A stretch of DNA of 64,000 nt from Nannocystis punicea (GCF_026965555.1 NZ_CP114040.1:1426001-1490000), one strand, 5' to 3'. Shown: positions 16,150 to 25,433, counted from the first letter of the stretch. Numbers and translations: made by a program. Notes: generated by a model not told the origin, from the sequence alone.

Positions 16150-18612
16150 TCAGGGCACGTTGGCGGTGCCCGGGGTCGGGGTGGCGACGAACTTCCAGTC
16201 GACGCCCATCTGGTTGGTGTCGATGCCGTTGGGGATCCGGCTCAGCGAGCCGGGGTTGTTGCTGGAGTCGGCGAGGTTGGCGGGCATGCCCTCGACGAGG
16301 TCGAAGGGGCCGACGCCCATGAAGGTCACGCCGGTGATCGAGCCGGTGTAGGAGAGGGCGTCGATGTACTGCTTGCTCGGCACGTGGACCAGCGCGACGC
16401 CGTCGGGCGCGCCATTTTGCAGGATGTTGCTGATGGCGCTGGTGATCAGCTTGAGCTGGCTGCCGGGGACGGTCGTGTCGCCCCAGATGACGACGAGGTA
16501 CTGCCCCGCGTTGAGGGTGGGGAACGCCGCGCCGAGGTCGACGGGCGAGTAGGACTGCTTGTTCGCACCATTGATCGGCACGAGGTGATAACCCGCGAGG
16601 CTCACCGGGCCGCTCGAGACGTTCAAGATCTCCACGAACTCCGCGGTGTCGGTGCCAGGCTGGTCGTAGTCGACCTCGTTGATCACCAGGCACTGCTTGG
16701 GGCAGGGGCCGCCGCAGTCGACGCCGAGCTCGCCGGCGTTCTGGATCCCGTTGACGCACAGGCCGAGGGTGCAGCTGTTGGTGCAGGCGTCGTCGTTGTT
16801 GGCGTTGGCGTCGTCGCACTGCTCGTGGCCGGCCCAGACGATGCCGTCGCCGCAGGTGGCGGGCTTGCAGGCGTTGGTGCAGGCGTCGGTGGCGACGTTG
16901 TTGTCGTCGTCGCACTGCTCGACGCCGGCGTGGAGCAGGCCGTCGCCGCAGCTGGCGTCGACGCACTCGAGCACGCAGGCGTCGGTGTCGTCGGTGTTGC
17001 CGTCGTCGCACTGCTCGACGCCGGCGTGGACGAAGTCGTCGTGGCAGGCGGCGGACTTGCAGGTGGCGAGGCAGGCGTCGCTGCTCGACAGGTTGCCGTC
17101 GTCGCACTGCTCGCCGGCGCCGGCCTGGACGAAGCCGTCGCCGCAGGCGGGGAGGGTACAGGTGAGGGTGCAGGCGCCGGTGTTGTCGTTGGCGACGCCG
17201 AGGTCGCACTGCTCGCCGGGCTGCTTGAAGCCGTCGCCGCAGGTGGCGGGCTTGCAGGCGCTGGTGCAGGCGTCGTCGTCGTCGTCGTTGCCGTCGTCGC
17301 AGCCCTCGCCGGGGCCCTTGTCGCCGTCGCCGCAGAAGTTGGCGAGGCAGCCGGCCTTGCACGCCTTGCCGGGGCCGTTGTTGGCGCCGTCGTCGCACTG
17401 CTCGACGCCGGCCTGCACGAGGCCGTCGCCGCAGGCGGCGTCCTTGCAGAGCAGGGTGCAGGCGCCGGTGTCGCTGTTCTGCGGGCCGAGGTCGCAGCCC
17501 TCGCCCTCGTTCGGCTGCTCGAAGCCGTCGCCGCAGGCGGGCAGCTTGCACAGGTCGGTGCAGGCGTCGTCGTTGTCGCCGTTCTGGCTGTCGTCGCAGG
17601 CCTCGCCGGGGTCGAGCACGCCGTTGCCGCAGGCCTCGAGCGTGCAGCTCGCGGAGCAGCCGTCGCCCGGATCGACGTCGCCGTCGTCGCAGGCCTCCTC
17701 GGGGCTCTGGTCGCCGTCGCCGCAGACGTTGAGCTTGCAGTCGGACTTGCACGCCTTGCCGGGGCCGTTGTCGCCGCCGTTGTCGCACTCCTCGTCGCCG
17801 TCGCCGGTGGCGAAGACGTGGCCGTCGCCGCAGACCGCGAGCTTGCATTCACTGGTGCAGGCGGCGGCGTCGGCGTTGTCGGGGCCGTCGTCGCACTCCT
17901 CGCCGATGCCGGCCTGCAGGTGGCCGTCGCTGCAGGCGGCCAGGGTGCAGGTCTCGGTGCATTCGTCGGTGCTGTCCATGTTGCCGTCGTCGCACTCCTC
18001 GCTCGGGCCGACGATGGCGTCGCCGCACGAGGCGAGGGCGCACATGTTGTTGCAGTCGTCGTCGTCGACGTCGTTGCCGTCGTCGCAGCCCTCGCCGGGT
18101 CCCTTGGCCCCGTCGCCGCAGACGTTGTTGGTACAGTCGGCCTTGCAGCTGTTGCCGTCGGCGTTGTCGGCCCCGTCGTCGCACTCCTCGCCAGGGCCGG
18201 CGTCGCCGTCGCCGCAGACGTTGAGGACGCAGGCGGCGCTGCACTGCTGGCCCGGCCCGTTGTCGACCCCGTCGTCGCACTCCTCGCCGGCGTCGAGCGT
18301 CCCGTCGCCGCACACGCCGTCGCCGCCGGTGGTGTCGGGTTCGCCGGTGGTGGTGGTGGTCGTCGTCGTCGCCGTTTCGCCGGTGGTGGTCGTCGTGGTC
18401 GTGGGGATCGTCGTGGTCGGCGGGGTCGTGGTCTGCGATTCGGTGGTGGTCTCGGTGCCGCCGCTGCTACTGGTGGTGTCGGTCTCGGTGCCGCTGGTGG
18501 ACGGTGTATTCGGGCAGGCGGTCAGCCACAGGCAGCCGGCCAGGCCGAAGCTCCAGCGCCGCGGCGCCGAGGGGCGAGAAACAGAGCGAGCTATGCGTCG
18601 AATGGAATGCAT
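16150..18612 (-). CDS. DUF4215 multi-repeat, lamin-tail-domain lipoprotein
   Basis: The product has 820 residues. The signal region ends in the lipobox 'WLTACPN', followed by a Thr/Ser/Gly linker to about residue 95. Sixteen consecutive Cys-rich repeats of about 32 residues follow, of the form 'CGDG...GE.CDDG.....C...C' (DUF4215, the myxobacterial Cys-rich repeat), then a degenerate seventeenth unit ('NGIQNAGELGVDCGGPCPKQC'). The last 170 residues form a lamin-tail domain ('INEVDYDQPGTDTAEFVEI', 'AGYHLVPI', 'LVVIWGD'). The architecture is that of a long disulfide-stabilised stalk with a globular tip on the cell surface. Start 18612 was chosen for the signal peptide; the frame is open further upstream but is Arg/Pro-rich. 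Confidence 0.9.
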   Translation of the reverse strand: MHSIRRIARSVSRPSAPRRWSFGLAGCLWLTACPNTPSTSGTETDTTSSSGGTETTTESQTTTPPTTTIPTTTTTTTGETATTTTTTTTGEPDTTGGDGVCGDGTLDAGEECDDGVDNGPGQQCSAACVLNVCGDGDAGPGEECDDGADNADGNSCKADCTNNVCGDGAKGPGEGCDDGNDVDDDDCNNMCALASCGDAIVGPSEECDDGNMDSTDECTETCTLAACSDGHLQAGIGEECDDGPDNADAAACTSECKLAVCGDGHVFATGDGDEECDNGGDNGPGKACKSDCKLNVCGDGDQSPEEACDDGDVDPGDGCSASCTLEACGNGVLDPGEACDDSQNGDNDDACTDLCKLPACGDGFEQPNEGEGCDLGPQNSDTGACTLLCKDAACGDGLVQAGVEQCDDGANNGPGKACKAGCLANFCGDGDKGPGEGCDDGNDDDDDACTSACKPATCGDGFKQPGEQCDLGVANDNTGACTLTCTLPACGDGFVQAGAGEQCDDGNLSSSDACLATCKSAACHDDFVHAGVEQCDDGNTDDTDACVLECVDASCGDGLLHAGVEQCDDDNNVATDACTNACKPATCGDGIVWAGHEQCDDANANNDDACTNSCTLGLCVNGIQNAGELGVDCGGPCPKQCLVINEVDYDQPGTDTAEFVEILNVSSGPVSLAGYHLVPINGANKQSYSPVDLGAAFPTLNAGQYLVVIWGDTTVPGSQLKLITSAISNILQNGAPDGVALVHVPSKQYIDALSYTGSITGVTFMGVGPFDLVEGMPANLADSSNNPGSLSRIPNGIDTNQMGVDWKFVATPTPGTANVP

Positions 18613-19688
18613 CGCGCGGACGCTACCACAGCGAGGTGTGGCCGCCGGCCGGCGGTCCGCCGCGGAACAGGACGGCGATCGCAGGCGGGGGCCCGCAGTC
18701 GTGGTCGCGCGACGATGACGGCGTCGCGACGCGCTCGCGAGCCGGGCCCCGGTGCGGCTAGCGACACGATCTCGGCCGCCCGATCGTGAGATCGCGGGGC
18801 GTCTCGGGCGAGATCGATCTGCCTGCTGCGCCATGTCATGCCAGTCGCTGGAGTGAGGAGGTGGCCGCGACGACGGCGCGAGAATGGTTCGCGTCAAGGC
18901 GGCGATGCCATCAATCCGGATCGTGCGAGCGTCCGAGCGTTCGACGTCGGCGACCAGGTGTCCGATTGGGTGGAGAGCCGGACGGCGACGTCGGCGACCA
19001 GGTGTCCGATTGGGTGGAGAGCCGGACGATCGTGCGGTTCGACGACGGCGTCGAAATCGTTAAAGGGCCTCGTGGGCGGCTCGGCGGCTTTGCAGGTCCG
19101 CTGAACGACCGAGGTAGGGGCTGCGCAGGCGGTTGCGCGGGCGGACCGACGGCGGGCGCCGATCGGTGTCCGGTGGAACAGGATCGAAAGCGGTCGGCGC
19201 AATCGACGGTCGGCGCATTGTCGGCGATCGGGCGTCACCGACGGCACCGGGAGCGATCGGCGTATTCGGCCGCGGCTCGTGGTATCCGCCGGTGCTTCCC
19301 CTCGGGGCGCGTCACGACGACGCGATGGCGTAGCCGTCGGAAAAGGAGCGAGAGGGTGGTTGACGATGATACGTCGCGCGACTGAAATGTGTCGGTCCGC
19401 ACGCGCTGGCGCCGTCGCAATCGCGGACATGTGTACTGCCAGGCCCAGCCTGCCATCGACGCATTCCTGCGCCGGCGGACGCGGGCGCGAGGCCGGCGGC
19501 GCTGCGGCCGGTTCACCCCCACGCCGGCCGGCCGCAGACGGCCGCGCTGGCCCCGCGTGAGGCGAGTATGATTCGCCGCCGCTGCGTCGGCGGGTGAGCG
19601 GGGCGTCGTGAGCGTCGTTTCGACCGATGGGATCGCGGACTTGCGGCCAATGAGCGTTACGAACGATCGCGCGGCAAACGAAAGGACG
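18613..19688. other. 1.1-kb region without a supported gene
   Basis: This region lies between two divergent genes. Open frames exist on both strands but are Arg/Ser-rich, overlap each other and show no domain or signal peptide, so none is called. It contains a perfect 44-bp-period tandem duplication (18943-19029). It must hold the promoters of both flanking genes. An RNA gene is possible, but no recognisable fold was found. Confidence 0.5.
18943..19029. repeat. 44-bp tandem duplication
   Basis: Two copies of a unit beginning GACGTCGGCGACCAGGTGTC start at 18943 and 18987. They are identical over about 42 bases. The unit contains CCAGGTGTCC, which overlaps the GTCC half-site used in the hairpin family, though no full hairpin forms. 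No gene is supported across it. Confidence 0.75.
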
Positions 19689-20159
19689 ATGATGGAATCG
19701 AGCCACGTCAAGTTCAGCGTCTCGCACCTCACGGCGCAGGCGGTCGTGCACGCCGTGATCGAGCGTGCGCGAGCGCTCGGGGTGCCGCAATCGGTGGCGG
19801 TGCTCGACGCTCGCGGGCTGGTGCTGGCGCTGTGTCGGATGGCCGGGGCGCCGCTGGTCAGCATCGAGACGGCGCGGAGCAAGGCCCTCACCGCGCTGTT
19901 CGGGTCGTCGGCGCCGGCGGACGCCGAGGCGCTGCCGCCGGGGGTGTCGCGCCTGCCGCGATTTTCGTCAGTCGGCGGCGGGCTGCCGATCGTGAGCGGC
20001 GATCGCTCGATCGGCGCGATCGGGGTCAGCGGCGGGACTGCCGAACAGGACCTCGAGTGCGCGCACGCCGGACTGGCCGCCGTGCACGGGGCCTCGGCGC
20101 CGAAGGGTCACGACGGCGAGGTCGCCGGGCGCCGCTCCGGCGGCGCGGACAGGCGCTGA
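19689..20159 (+). CDS. HbpS/GlcG family protein (DUF336)
   Basis: The product has about 156 residues, close to the family's usual 135-150. The pattern fits: an N-terminal helix ('AVVHAVIERARALG'), 'VAVLDARGLVLALCRM', 'IETARSKALTAL', and the C-terminal 'SVGGGLPIV' and 'IGAIGVSGGTAEQD'. Members include the haem-responsive HbpS and the GlcG protein of glycolate loci; most form octamers and many have no assigned reaction. No signal peptide is seen. An AAAGGA ribosome-binding site sits 3 bases before tandem ATG codons at 19689 and 19692. No partner sensor kinase or glycolate gene is adjacent, so its role here is open. Confidence 0.85.
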   Translation: MMESSHVKFSVSHLTAQAVVHAVIERARALGVPQSVAVLDARGLVLALCRMAGAPLVSIETARSKALTALFGSSAPADAEALPPGVSRLPRFSSVGGGLPIVSGDRSIGAIGVSGGTAEQDLECAHAGLAAVHGASAPKGHDGEVAGRRSGGADRR

Positions 20160-20341
20160 TTCGGGGCCTCGCGGGCCCCGTCCGCGGGAGCTCGGGCGCA
20201 GCGGGCCGCCCGAGGCGGGGAGCTTTCAATTCAAGATCCTCGTCGCCACGAGCATCATCATCCGCCGCTCGTGCTCGATGCCGTCGTCGCGGCTGTCGGC
20301 GCCGAGCACGGGATCTCCATCACGCGCTCCTGGGTCCGCGG

Positions 20342-20379
20342 CATGTCCTAGAGGACATGACCTATGAGAAATGTTCTCA
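20342..20379. terminator. Double hairpin between convergent genes
   Basis: CATGTCC-TAGA-GGACATG (20342-20359) is a perfect 7-bp stem with a tetraloop. It is followed directly by TGAGAA-ATG-TTCTCA (20365-20379), a perfect 6-bp stem that runs into the last base pairs of the NUDIX gene. It lies 183 bp after the plus-strand stop and 17 bp after the minus-strand stop. Its position suggests termination mainly for the minus-strand gene. Confidence 0.5.
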
Positions 20380-20934
20380 AGGCCATGTGACTCGGCCCTG
20401 GCGCTCGAACCACCAGTAGAGGCCGCAGAAGACCATCGAGTTGAGGACGGTGTCGCCGAGCTGGGGCCGCAGCTCGGCGGGGCTGCACAGGACGATCTCG
20501 ATGTCCTCGCCCTCGTCGAAGGCGGTCTCGCCGGTGCGGCGGCAGCCCTCGGCGAGGACGGTGAAGCAGCGGTTGGCCTGGAAGGCGGCGTTGGGGGCGA
20601 CCTCGCCGAGGCGGACGATCGAGGCGGCGGAGTAACCTGTCTCTTCGAGCAGCTCGCGGGCGGCCGCCTGCTCCGGCGTCTCGCCCGGCTCGATCGCCCC
20701 GGCCGGTAGCTCGAGCTCGAAGCGGCGGGTGCCGTGGCGCCACTGGCGGACCAGGACGAGCTGACCCTCGGGGGTCAGCGCGATCAGGTTGACCCAGTCG
20801 GGCGCGTCGAGGGTGACGTACGGCCGCAGGCTGCCGGTGCGCGGGTGCTCGGCCTCGACCTCTTGCAGGCGGAAGATCGGGGTGGTCGCCAGCTCGCGGC
20901 TCGCCCCGTAACGGAAGGGCTTCAACGTGGTCAC
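20377..20934 (-). CDS. NUDIX hydrolase (ADP-ribose pyrophosphatase type)
   Basis: The product has 185 residues. The complete NUDIX box lies at residues 79-101, with '[10 protein letters not shown]' at its end supplying the metal-binding Glu residues. The '[19 protein letters not shown]' lead-in is typical of ADP-ribose and nucleoside-diphosphate-sugar pyrophosphatases. It should act in the cytoplasm, cleaving X-linked nucleoside diphosphates; exact substrate unknown. No signal peptide. It is followed on the same strand, upstream, by a separately spaced membrane protein gene. Confidence 0.92.
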   Translation of the reverse strand: MTTLKPFRYGASRELATTPIFRLQEVEAEHPRTGSLRPYVTLDAPDWVNLIALTPEGQLVLVRQWRHGTRRFELELPAGAIEPGETPEQAAARELLEETGYSAASIVRLGEVAPNAAFQANRCFTVLAEGCRRTGETAFDEGEDIEIVLCSPAELRPQLGDTVLNSMVFCGLYWWFERQGRVTWP

Positions 20935-21023
20935 GCGGGTGCTCCGCCGCCGACGTTAGCACGGGCCCGAGGTGCGCCGCGGCGGGCGAAGTCGCGGCGC
21001 CGTCGCGCGCCCGCGCCGCGCGA

Positions 21024-21545
21024 TCACGCGGCGGTGCTGGTGCCGCGCAGGCGCGCGGCGAGGTAGCGGCACGAGTCCCAGGCCATGTAGGCGTAGCCGA
21101 GCAGCCACGGCAGGTTGGGCGCGTAGAACAGGAAGAACGTGTAGGGCGACTGGTACCGCATGTCCGGGTAGCCGGTGACGTGCGCGGCCCAGAAGTAGAG
21201 CACCACAGAGTAGGCGAGGTACGAGCCGACCACGAGCTGCAGGATGTGGCGATAGTACACGCGCTGGACGATCGCCCACAGCAGCCAGACGTTGACGATC
21301 TGGGTGATGAACACGTTGATCTGCTCGAGCCCGATCGCCATCGGCGTGACCCGGTCGAAGTAGGCCCGGTCGGCGTCGCCGTAGATCTGGAACAGCCGGG
21401 CGAACAGCTCGTGGTCGGCGCGGGCGACCAGGCTGTCGTTGTAGACGATCCAGTAGAGCTCGAGCGAGAAGGCGATGCAGAGGAAGAACGCCAGCAGGCC
21501 GATGATGACCCGGTCGCTCGTGGACATGGTGTCTGGGGTGGACAT
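21024..21545 (-). CDS. Polytopic membrane protein, possibly EXPERA/emopamil-binding-like
   Basis: The product has 173 residues with about four hydrophobic helices: near 14-33 ('IIGLLAFFLCIAFSLELYWI'), 70-95, 105-120 and 140-157. Aromatic residues and a conserved-looking 'GYPDMRYQSPYTFFLFY' plus 'APNLPW' segment recall the EXPERA (emopamil-binding protein) fold, but I am not certain. It lacks a signal peptide distinct from the first helix. Starts at 21545 or 21527 are both possible. It is 89 bp from the NUDIX gene on the same strand and may be co-transcribed with it. Confidence 0.65.
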   Translation of the reverse strand: MSTPDTMSTSDRVIIGLLAFFLCIAFSLELYWIVYNDSLVARADHELFARLFQIYGDADRAYFDRVTPMAIGLEQINVFITQIVNVWLLWAIVQRVYYRHILQLVVGSYLAYSVVLYFWAAHVTGYPDMRYQSPYTFFLFYAPNLPWLLGYAYMAWDSCRYLAARLRGTSTAA

Positions 21546-21704
21546 GGCCGGCGCAGTCTAGAGGCCCGGCGCGCGCGGCGATGCCGACCGGATCACACCG
21601 CGATGCGCGGTGAATCCCGATGGACACGCGTGGATCGCCGTGCATCGCGCGACGGACGTCCCGCTCGCTGCAGGCTTCGCGGCGCGAAGCGGACGTAGCG
21701 AGGC

Positions 21705-22061
21705 TCAGCGCGGGCGGGTCACGTAGGTGACGTCGGCGATCGCGTCGGACAGCGCCTGGTAGCGCTCGGCGAACCGCGCCTCGACGTTGAGGGTGCCGCG
21801 GCCGGTGGCGGCGTTGTAGAAGCTGCTCTCGACGCGCGCCTCCTCGGTCTCGTTCGGCAGGCGGACGAAGCCCTCGAGGAGGAACTGGCCGGTGTGTTCG
21901 GCCTCGCGCCTGAGGCCCGTGACGCGGACCAGGAGGGCCGCGCCCGGCTTGTCGCCGTAGAGCTCGACGGTGCCGCCCGCGGGCAGCGCGAGCAGCTGCT
22001 CGGCGCCGGGATTGGCCGGGTTGGCGGGGTTGTTGACGATGTCGATCGACTGCGTGGCCAT
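21705..22061 (-). CDS. Small hypothetical protein, 118 aa
   Basis: The product has 118 residues. A short Asn-Pro-Ala repeat ('NNPANPANPG', DNA 22000-22035) is followed by a compact domain with predicted beta strands ('GGTVELYGD', 'ALLVRVTGL', 'FLLEGFVRL', 'GTLNVEARF'). No signal peptide. Family not recognised; the alternation of strands suggests a small beta sandwich. It is divergent from the TRIC-type gene, with 78 bp between start codons, so the two promoters overlap. Confidence 0.65.
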   Translation of the reverse strand: MATQSIDIVNNPANPANPGAEQLLALPAGGTVELYGDKPGAALLVRVTGLRREAEHTGQFLLEGFVRLPNETEEARVESSFYNAATGRGTLNVEARFAERYQALSDAIADVTYVTRPR

Positions 22062-22139
22062 GCGACGGATGGTAGCAGCGAGCGCCGGCGGGCGACGCGG
22101 CGGAGTTGTTTGCGGATCCGCGCCCGCGCCTCGAGGGCT

Positions 22140-22838
22140 ATGCTCGGGCACGTGGTCGCGGTCCACCCCGAGGCGTTCTTCCAGCTGCCGCTCTACTTCG
22201 ACCTCGGCGCGACGCTGCTGTTCGGCCTCAGCGGGGCGCTGCTGGCCGCGCGCCGCGGCTACGACCCGGTCGGGCTGTTCGTGGTGGCGCTGGTGACGGG
22301 GGTCGGCGGCGGCCTCTTGCGCGACGGGCTGTTCCTGCAGCAGGGCCCGCCGGTGTGCGTGCAGGACGGGCGCTACTTGCTGGTGGTGCTGATCGCCAGC
22401 GTGGCCGGCTACTTCTTCGCGGCGGCGCTCGACCGGATCCGCGGGCTGCTGTTCGTGGTCGACGCGATCGGCCTCGGCACCTACGCGGTGGTCGGGGTGC
22501 AGAAGTCGCTGGCGCTCGGCCTCGGCGTCGGCGCGGCCAGCTTCGTCGGGGTGCTCAACGCCGTCGGCGGCGGCCTCCTGCGCGACGTGCTGGTGCGCGA
22601 GGAGCCGTTCCTGTTCAAGCCCGGCGAGTACTACGCGCTGGTCGCCGGCGCCGGGGCGTCGCTGTTCTGTCTGCTGACCGTGGCGCTCGAGTGGCCGGCT
22701 CCGCGGGCGGCGGCGGTGGCGATCGCGGTGACGTTCGCGCTGCGGGTGGTGTCGCATCGCCTCGGCTGGACGACGGCGCCGGCGCGCACGGGCCCGCACC
22801 CGCGCGTGGAGGCGCCGCTGCGACCGGACCAGGAGTGA
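22140..22838 (+). CDS. TRIC / UPF0126 family membrane channel
   Basis: The product has 232 residues and about seven hydrophobic helices. The protein shows the internal duplication of the family: each half has a 'FGLSGALLA'-like helix and a 'GGGLLRD' glycine motif, seen at 'VGGGLLRDGLF' and 'VGGGLLRDVLV'. Prokaryotic homologues form trimeric cation channels in the inner membrane. A C-terminal extension of about 25 charged residues is longer than usual. ATG 22140 starts just before the first helix. The gene ends 4 bp from the stop of the next, convergent gene. Confidence 0.9.
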   Translation: MLGHVVAVHPEAFFQLPLYFDLGATLLFGLSGALLAARRGYDPVGLFVVALVTGVGGGLLRDGLFLQQGPPVCVQDGRYLLVVLIASVAGYFFAAALDRIRGLLFVVDAIGLGTYAVVGVQKSLALGLGVGAASFVGVLNAVGGGLLRDVLVREEPFLFKPGEYYALVAGAGASLFCLLTVALEWPAPRAAAVAIAVTFALRVVSHRLGWTTAPARTGPHPRVEAPLRPDQE

Positions 22839-22842
22839 GCGA

Positions 22843-23517
22843 TCAGCTGACGGGCAGGTCCTCGCGCGCAGTCCACCACGTCGGCAAGCCGCCGAGGTTG
22901 TCCGCCTGGATCGCGTCGTGATCGACGTGGATGCCGTGGACGAGGTCGTTGGGCGGCCCGAGCTGCAACATTTGATAGCCGCGGGTCTGGACGTCGACCT
23001 GGGTGATGCCCGACTTCCAGTAGTTGCGGAACTTGAAGCCGCGGTACAGCTGCGCGCTCGTCAGCGGCAGGCGACCGACGTAGAGCCCGGGCGTGAAGCC
23101 GGCCGCCGCGACTGCGGCGTACCACGCGTTGCCGTAGGTGAGGATGTTGTTGGGCGGGGCGTCGGGGTCGACGCCCTCGACGTCCGTCCACACGGTGAGC
23201 CGCGGCGGCGCGCCGAGCTCGGCGAGGTGCCGCGCCGCGAGGGCGCCGTCGCTGCTGCCGAGCGCCGCGGTGGGCGACCAGCCGGAGCGGCGGACGTGCT
23301 GGACGATCATCAGCGCCAGGCCGGCGCCGAGGATCGCCTCGACCTCCGTGCGCGAGATGTCGGACTCGCCCTCGGTGGCGCTGTGGCTGACGTAGCGCAC
23401 GCAGAAGCGATAGCCGTCGGCGACGAACTTGCGCGCGACGTCCGGCGCGACGACGACGTTGGTGTCGAACCCCCGCGCCGCCGCGGCGCTCTCCACCAGC
23501 CCGAAAAGATCACTCAT
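22843..23517 (-). CDS. DUF1906 (Rv2525c-like, glycoside-hydrolase-like) protein
   Basis: The product has 224 residues with a TIM-barrel look: 'GFDTNVVVAPDVARKFVADGYRF' at the start, 'VRYVSHSA', 'LALMIVQHV', 'LTVWTDVEGVD' (possible acidic residues D and E), 'NAWYAAVAAAGFTPGLYVG', and 'YQMLQL' near the end. This is the pattern of the DUF1906/GH25-like fold, often linked to peptidoglycan. There is no obvious signal peptide, which is unusual for a cell-wall enzyme and leaves the location open. A GGGGGAG sequence precedes the ATG. Confidence 0.82.
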   Translation of the reverse strand: MSDLFGLVESAAAARGFDTNVVVAPDVARKFVADGYRFCVRYVSHSATEGESDISRTEVEAILGAGLALMIVQHVRRSGWSPTAALGSSDGALAARHLAELGAPPRLTVWTDVEGVDPDAPPNNILTYGNAWYAAVAAAGFTPGLYVGRLPLTSAQLYRGFKFRNYWKSGITQVDVQTRGYQMLQLGPPNDLVHGIHVDHDAIQADNLGGLPTWWTAREDLPVS

Positions 23518-23660
23518 GCAGAGCTCCCCCTCGCGTCATGATGCGACCGGCGAGGGCGGGCGCGTCAAGCCGCGATTGCGCGCAGGGGCGCCGCGCGCGG
23601 ACGAACGCGGGAGCGAGGCCGGTGCGAATCGTCGTTATCGCCGGCGCGGCGGCGCTGCCC

Positions 23661-24866
23661 TCATTGGGGGATCGGCGGCGGCGGCTCGAAGCCCTGGACG
23701 ATGTAGACGCGATCCTGCCCGGCGCCCCAGGTGAGGAACATGAAGTCGCCGGTGAGCGGCTCGAAGTAGGCGCCCCACGGGTTGGGGAAGTCGAGGTAGA
23801 AGTCCTTGCGCGACTCGGGCAGCGGGTCGCCTTGGTCGTCGACCTGGTAGACGCCGACGGTCCCGGCCGACCACTCGGAGACGATCAAATGGTCGACCTC
23901 GAAGCCGGGCGAGCCGTCGGGCACGTAGGCGAAGCCGCCGGGGCCGAACGGGAGGGTGGCGACGTGCTGGGCGCCCGCGAGGGTGAAGGTGTTGCCATTG
24001 GCGGCGCGGTCGAGGTGATACCATTTGCCGCCGGACCAGGTGATCGTGCGCATGCCGCCCTCGTCGACGAAGCCGGGCGGGACGAAGCCGAGCCCGCTGA
24101 CCGAGCTCTCGACGCCGAGCGCGGTCATGTCGGTGGTGACGGCCGGCATCATCTGGCCGGGCAGCAATTGACCGATCTGGTTGATCGGCCAGGCGGTGTA
24201 GAACATCAGGCCCGACTCGACCAGCGCGAGGTTGGCGTCGACGTAGGGCGCCTCGGCGACGACCTGGGCGATGCCCTTGAAGTTGACGATGTGGTCGCAA
24301 TTGCCGCGCACGACCTCGATCGCCCACACCTTGCCCGTGGAGGCCTCGGAGTCGCCGGCGATCAGGAGGATGTCGGGGTTCTCGTTGGAGATCGCGCAGC
24401 CGCCGAGGCGCGAGTCGGTGGGGATCCCGGGGACCTGGCCGAGCTCGTAGGTCTTGTAGAACTCGGCGAACTCCGGCGCGAGCACGACGTCGGGCCCGGC
24501 CGGGATCGGCGGCTCGTCGCTGCAATCGACGGGCTCGCCGGTGGTGCCGGGATTGGCGGTGGTGCCGGAGGTCGAATCGTCGGTGGTGAGATTGGCGGTG
24601 GTGCCGGTCGAGTCGCCGGTGGCGCCGGTGGTGGAGCCGGTGACGCCGGCGGTCGTCGTCGCGGTCGGGCCGGTGGTCGGCTCGGCGGCGGTGGTCGAGC
24701 CGCTGGTCGCAGCGGTGGCGCTCGTGCCGGTGGGATCGCCGGCGGGCCCGCCGGTCGGATCGCCGGGCGGCTCGCTGGTGTCCGTCGTCATCATGCCCTG
24801 ATTGCCAGGACAGGCCGCGACGGCCAACCCCGCCAGCGTCACCCCGATCGCCGTGTGCCTCTGCAT
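23661..24866 (-). CDS. Surface lipoprotein with beta-propeller-like domain
   Basis: The product has 401 residues. The signal peptide ends in 'GLAVAACPGN' (lipobox). A Thr/Gly/Ser-rich linker runs to about residue 110, followed by a globular domain with strand-turn patterns such as 'ISNENPDILLIAGDSEASTGKVWAI' and 'GAYFEPLTGDFMFLTWGAGQDRVYI', as in beta-propeller proteins that are common in this genome type. No catalytic motif recognised. ATG 24866 was chosen for the signal peptide. The coding strand is clear: the antisense frame across the linker is Val-rich and meaningless. Confidence 0.83.
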   Translation of the reverse strand: MQRHTAIGVTLAGLAVAACPGNQGMMTTDTSEPPGDPTGGPAGDPTGTSATAATSGSTTAAEPTTGPTATTTAGVTGSTTGATGDSTGTTANLTTDDSTSGTTANPGTTGEPVDCSDEPPIPAGPDVVLAPEFAEFYKTYELGQVPGIPTDSRLGGCAISNENPDILLIAGDSEASTGKVWAIEVVRGNCDHIVNFKGIAQVVAEAPYVDANLALVESGLMFYTAWPINQIGQLLPGQMMPAVTTDMTALGVESSVSGLGFVPPGFVDEGGMRTITWSGGKWYHLDRAANGNTFTLAGAQHVATLPFGPGGFAYVPDGSPGFEVDHLIVSEWSAGTVGVYQVDDQGDPLPESRKDFYLDFPNPWGAYFEPLTGDFMFLTWGAGQDRVYIVQGFEPPPPIPQ

Positions 24867-25433
24867 CGCCCGCGAGTCTACGCCAGGCTCCGCGCATGGC
24901 CGCCCATTCGCCCGCAAGCGGGGGATTGGCGGGAAAATGGTCGTTGTGGTCTCGGTCCCCCAGTGGTCCGCGGGGCCGGCGTTCATTGCATCATCGACAG
25001 ACACGCGGCGGCGAGCGCCGCGTGGTGCTCACATTGATGAGCCGCGAATGCGATGAGAGGATGAGCGGTGCAGGTCGTCCTCGCGAGGCGCGGACAGGTG
25101 TCACACCGGACGCTCGTCGGAGCGCGGCTCGCCGTGGATCGCGGGCCGCGCAGGGGGCGAAGCTCGCATCTCCGGAGCTGCGCCGCGCCCGGCCGATCGG
25201 CGCCGCGTGGCTTGCGAGGGCCGCGCAGGGCCGCGATCGCGAGGGCTCGGCGAGCACGTCCGCGAGGGCGCGATCCAGCGCACGGCGGCGCGAGCGAGCG
25301 AGTGTGTGAGGGCGACAGATTCATCGCTGCGTCGCCGGTATCCGCTGGGCGCCGAGCGACATACAGGCCGCCGTGGCGCACCGCTGCGAGATTTTCGTTG
25401 ACGTGGCCGCGGACCTGGCCTTTTTATGGCGGG
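24867..25433. other. Divergent intergenic region, 567 bp
   Basis: The gap separates two divergent lipoprotein genes. Open frames here are Arg/Ala-rich and unsupported. A small inverted repeat (GGTGTCACACC, near 25095) follows a GGACA half-site. No promoter elements could be assigned. Confidence 0.45.

Noticed and set aside
16384..18789. Plus-strand Val/Ala-rich open frames opposite the DUF4215 repeat gene
   Set aside because: Repeats on the other strand explain the open frame and its periodicity.
18786..19385. Plus-strand frame of 199 codons in the large gap
   Set aside because: Contains the 44-bp tandem repeat out of phase with three, so the repeated peptide is not maintained; no domain or ribosome-binding site.
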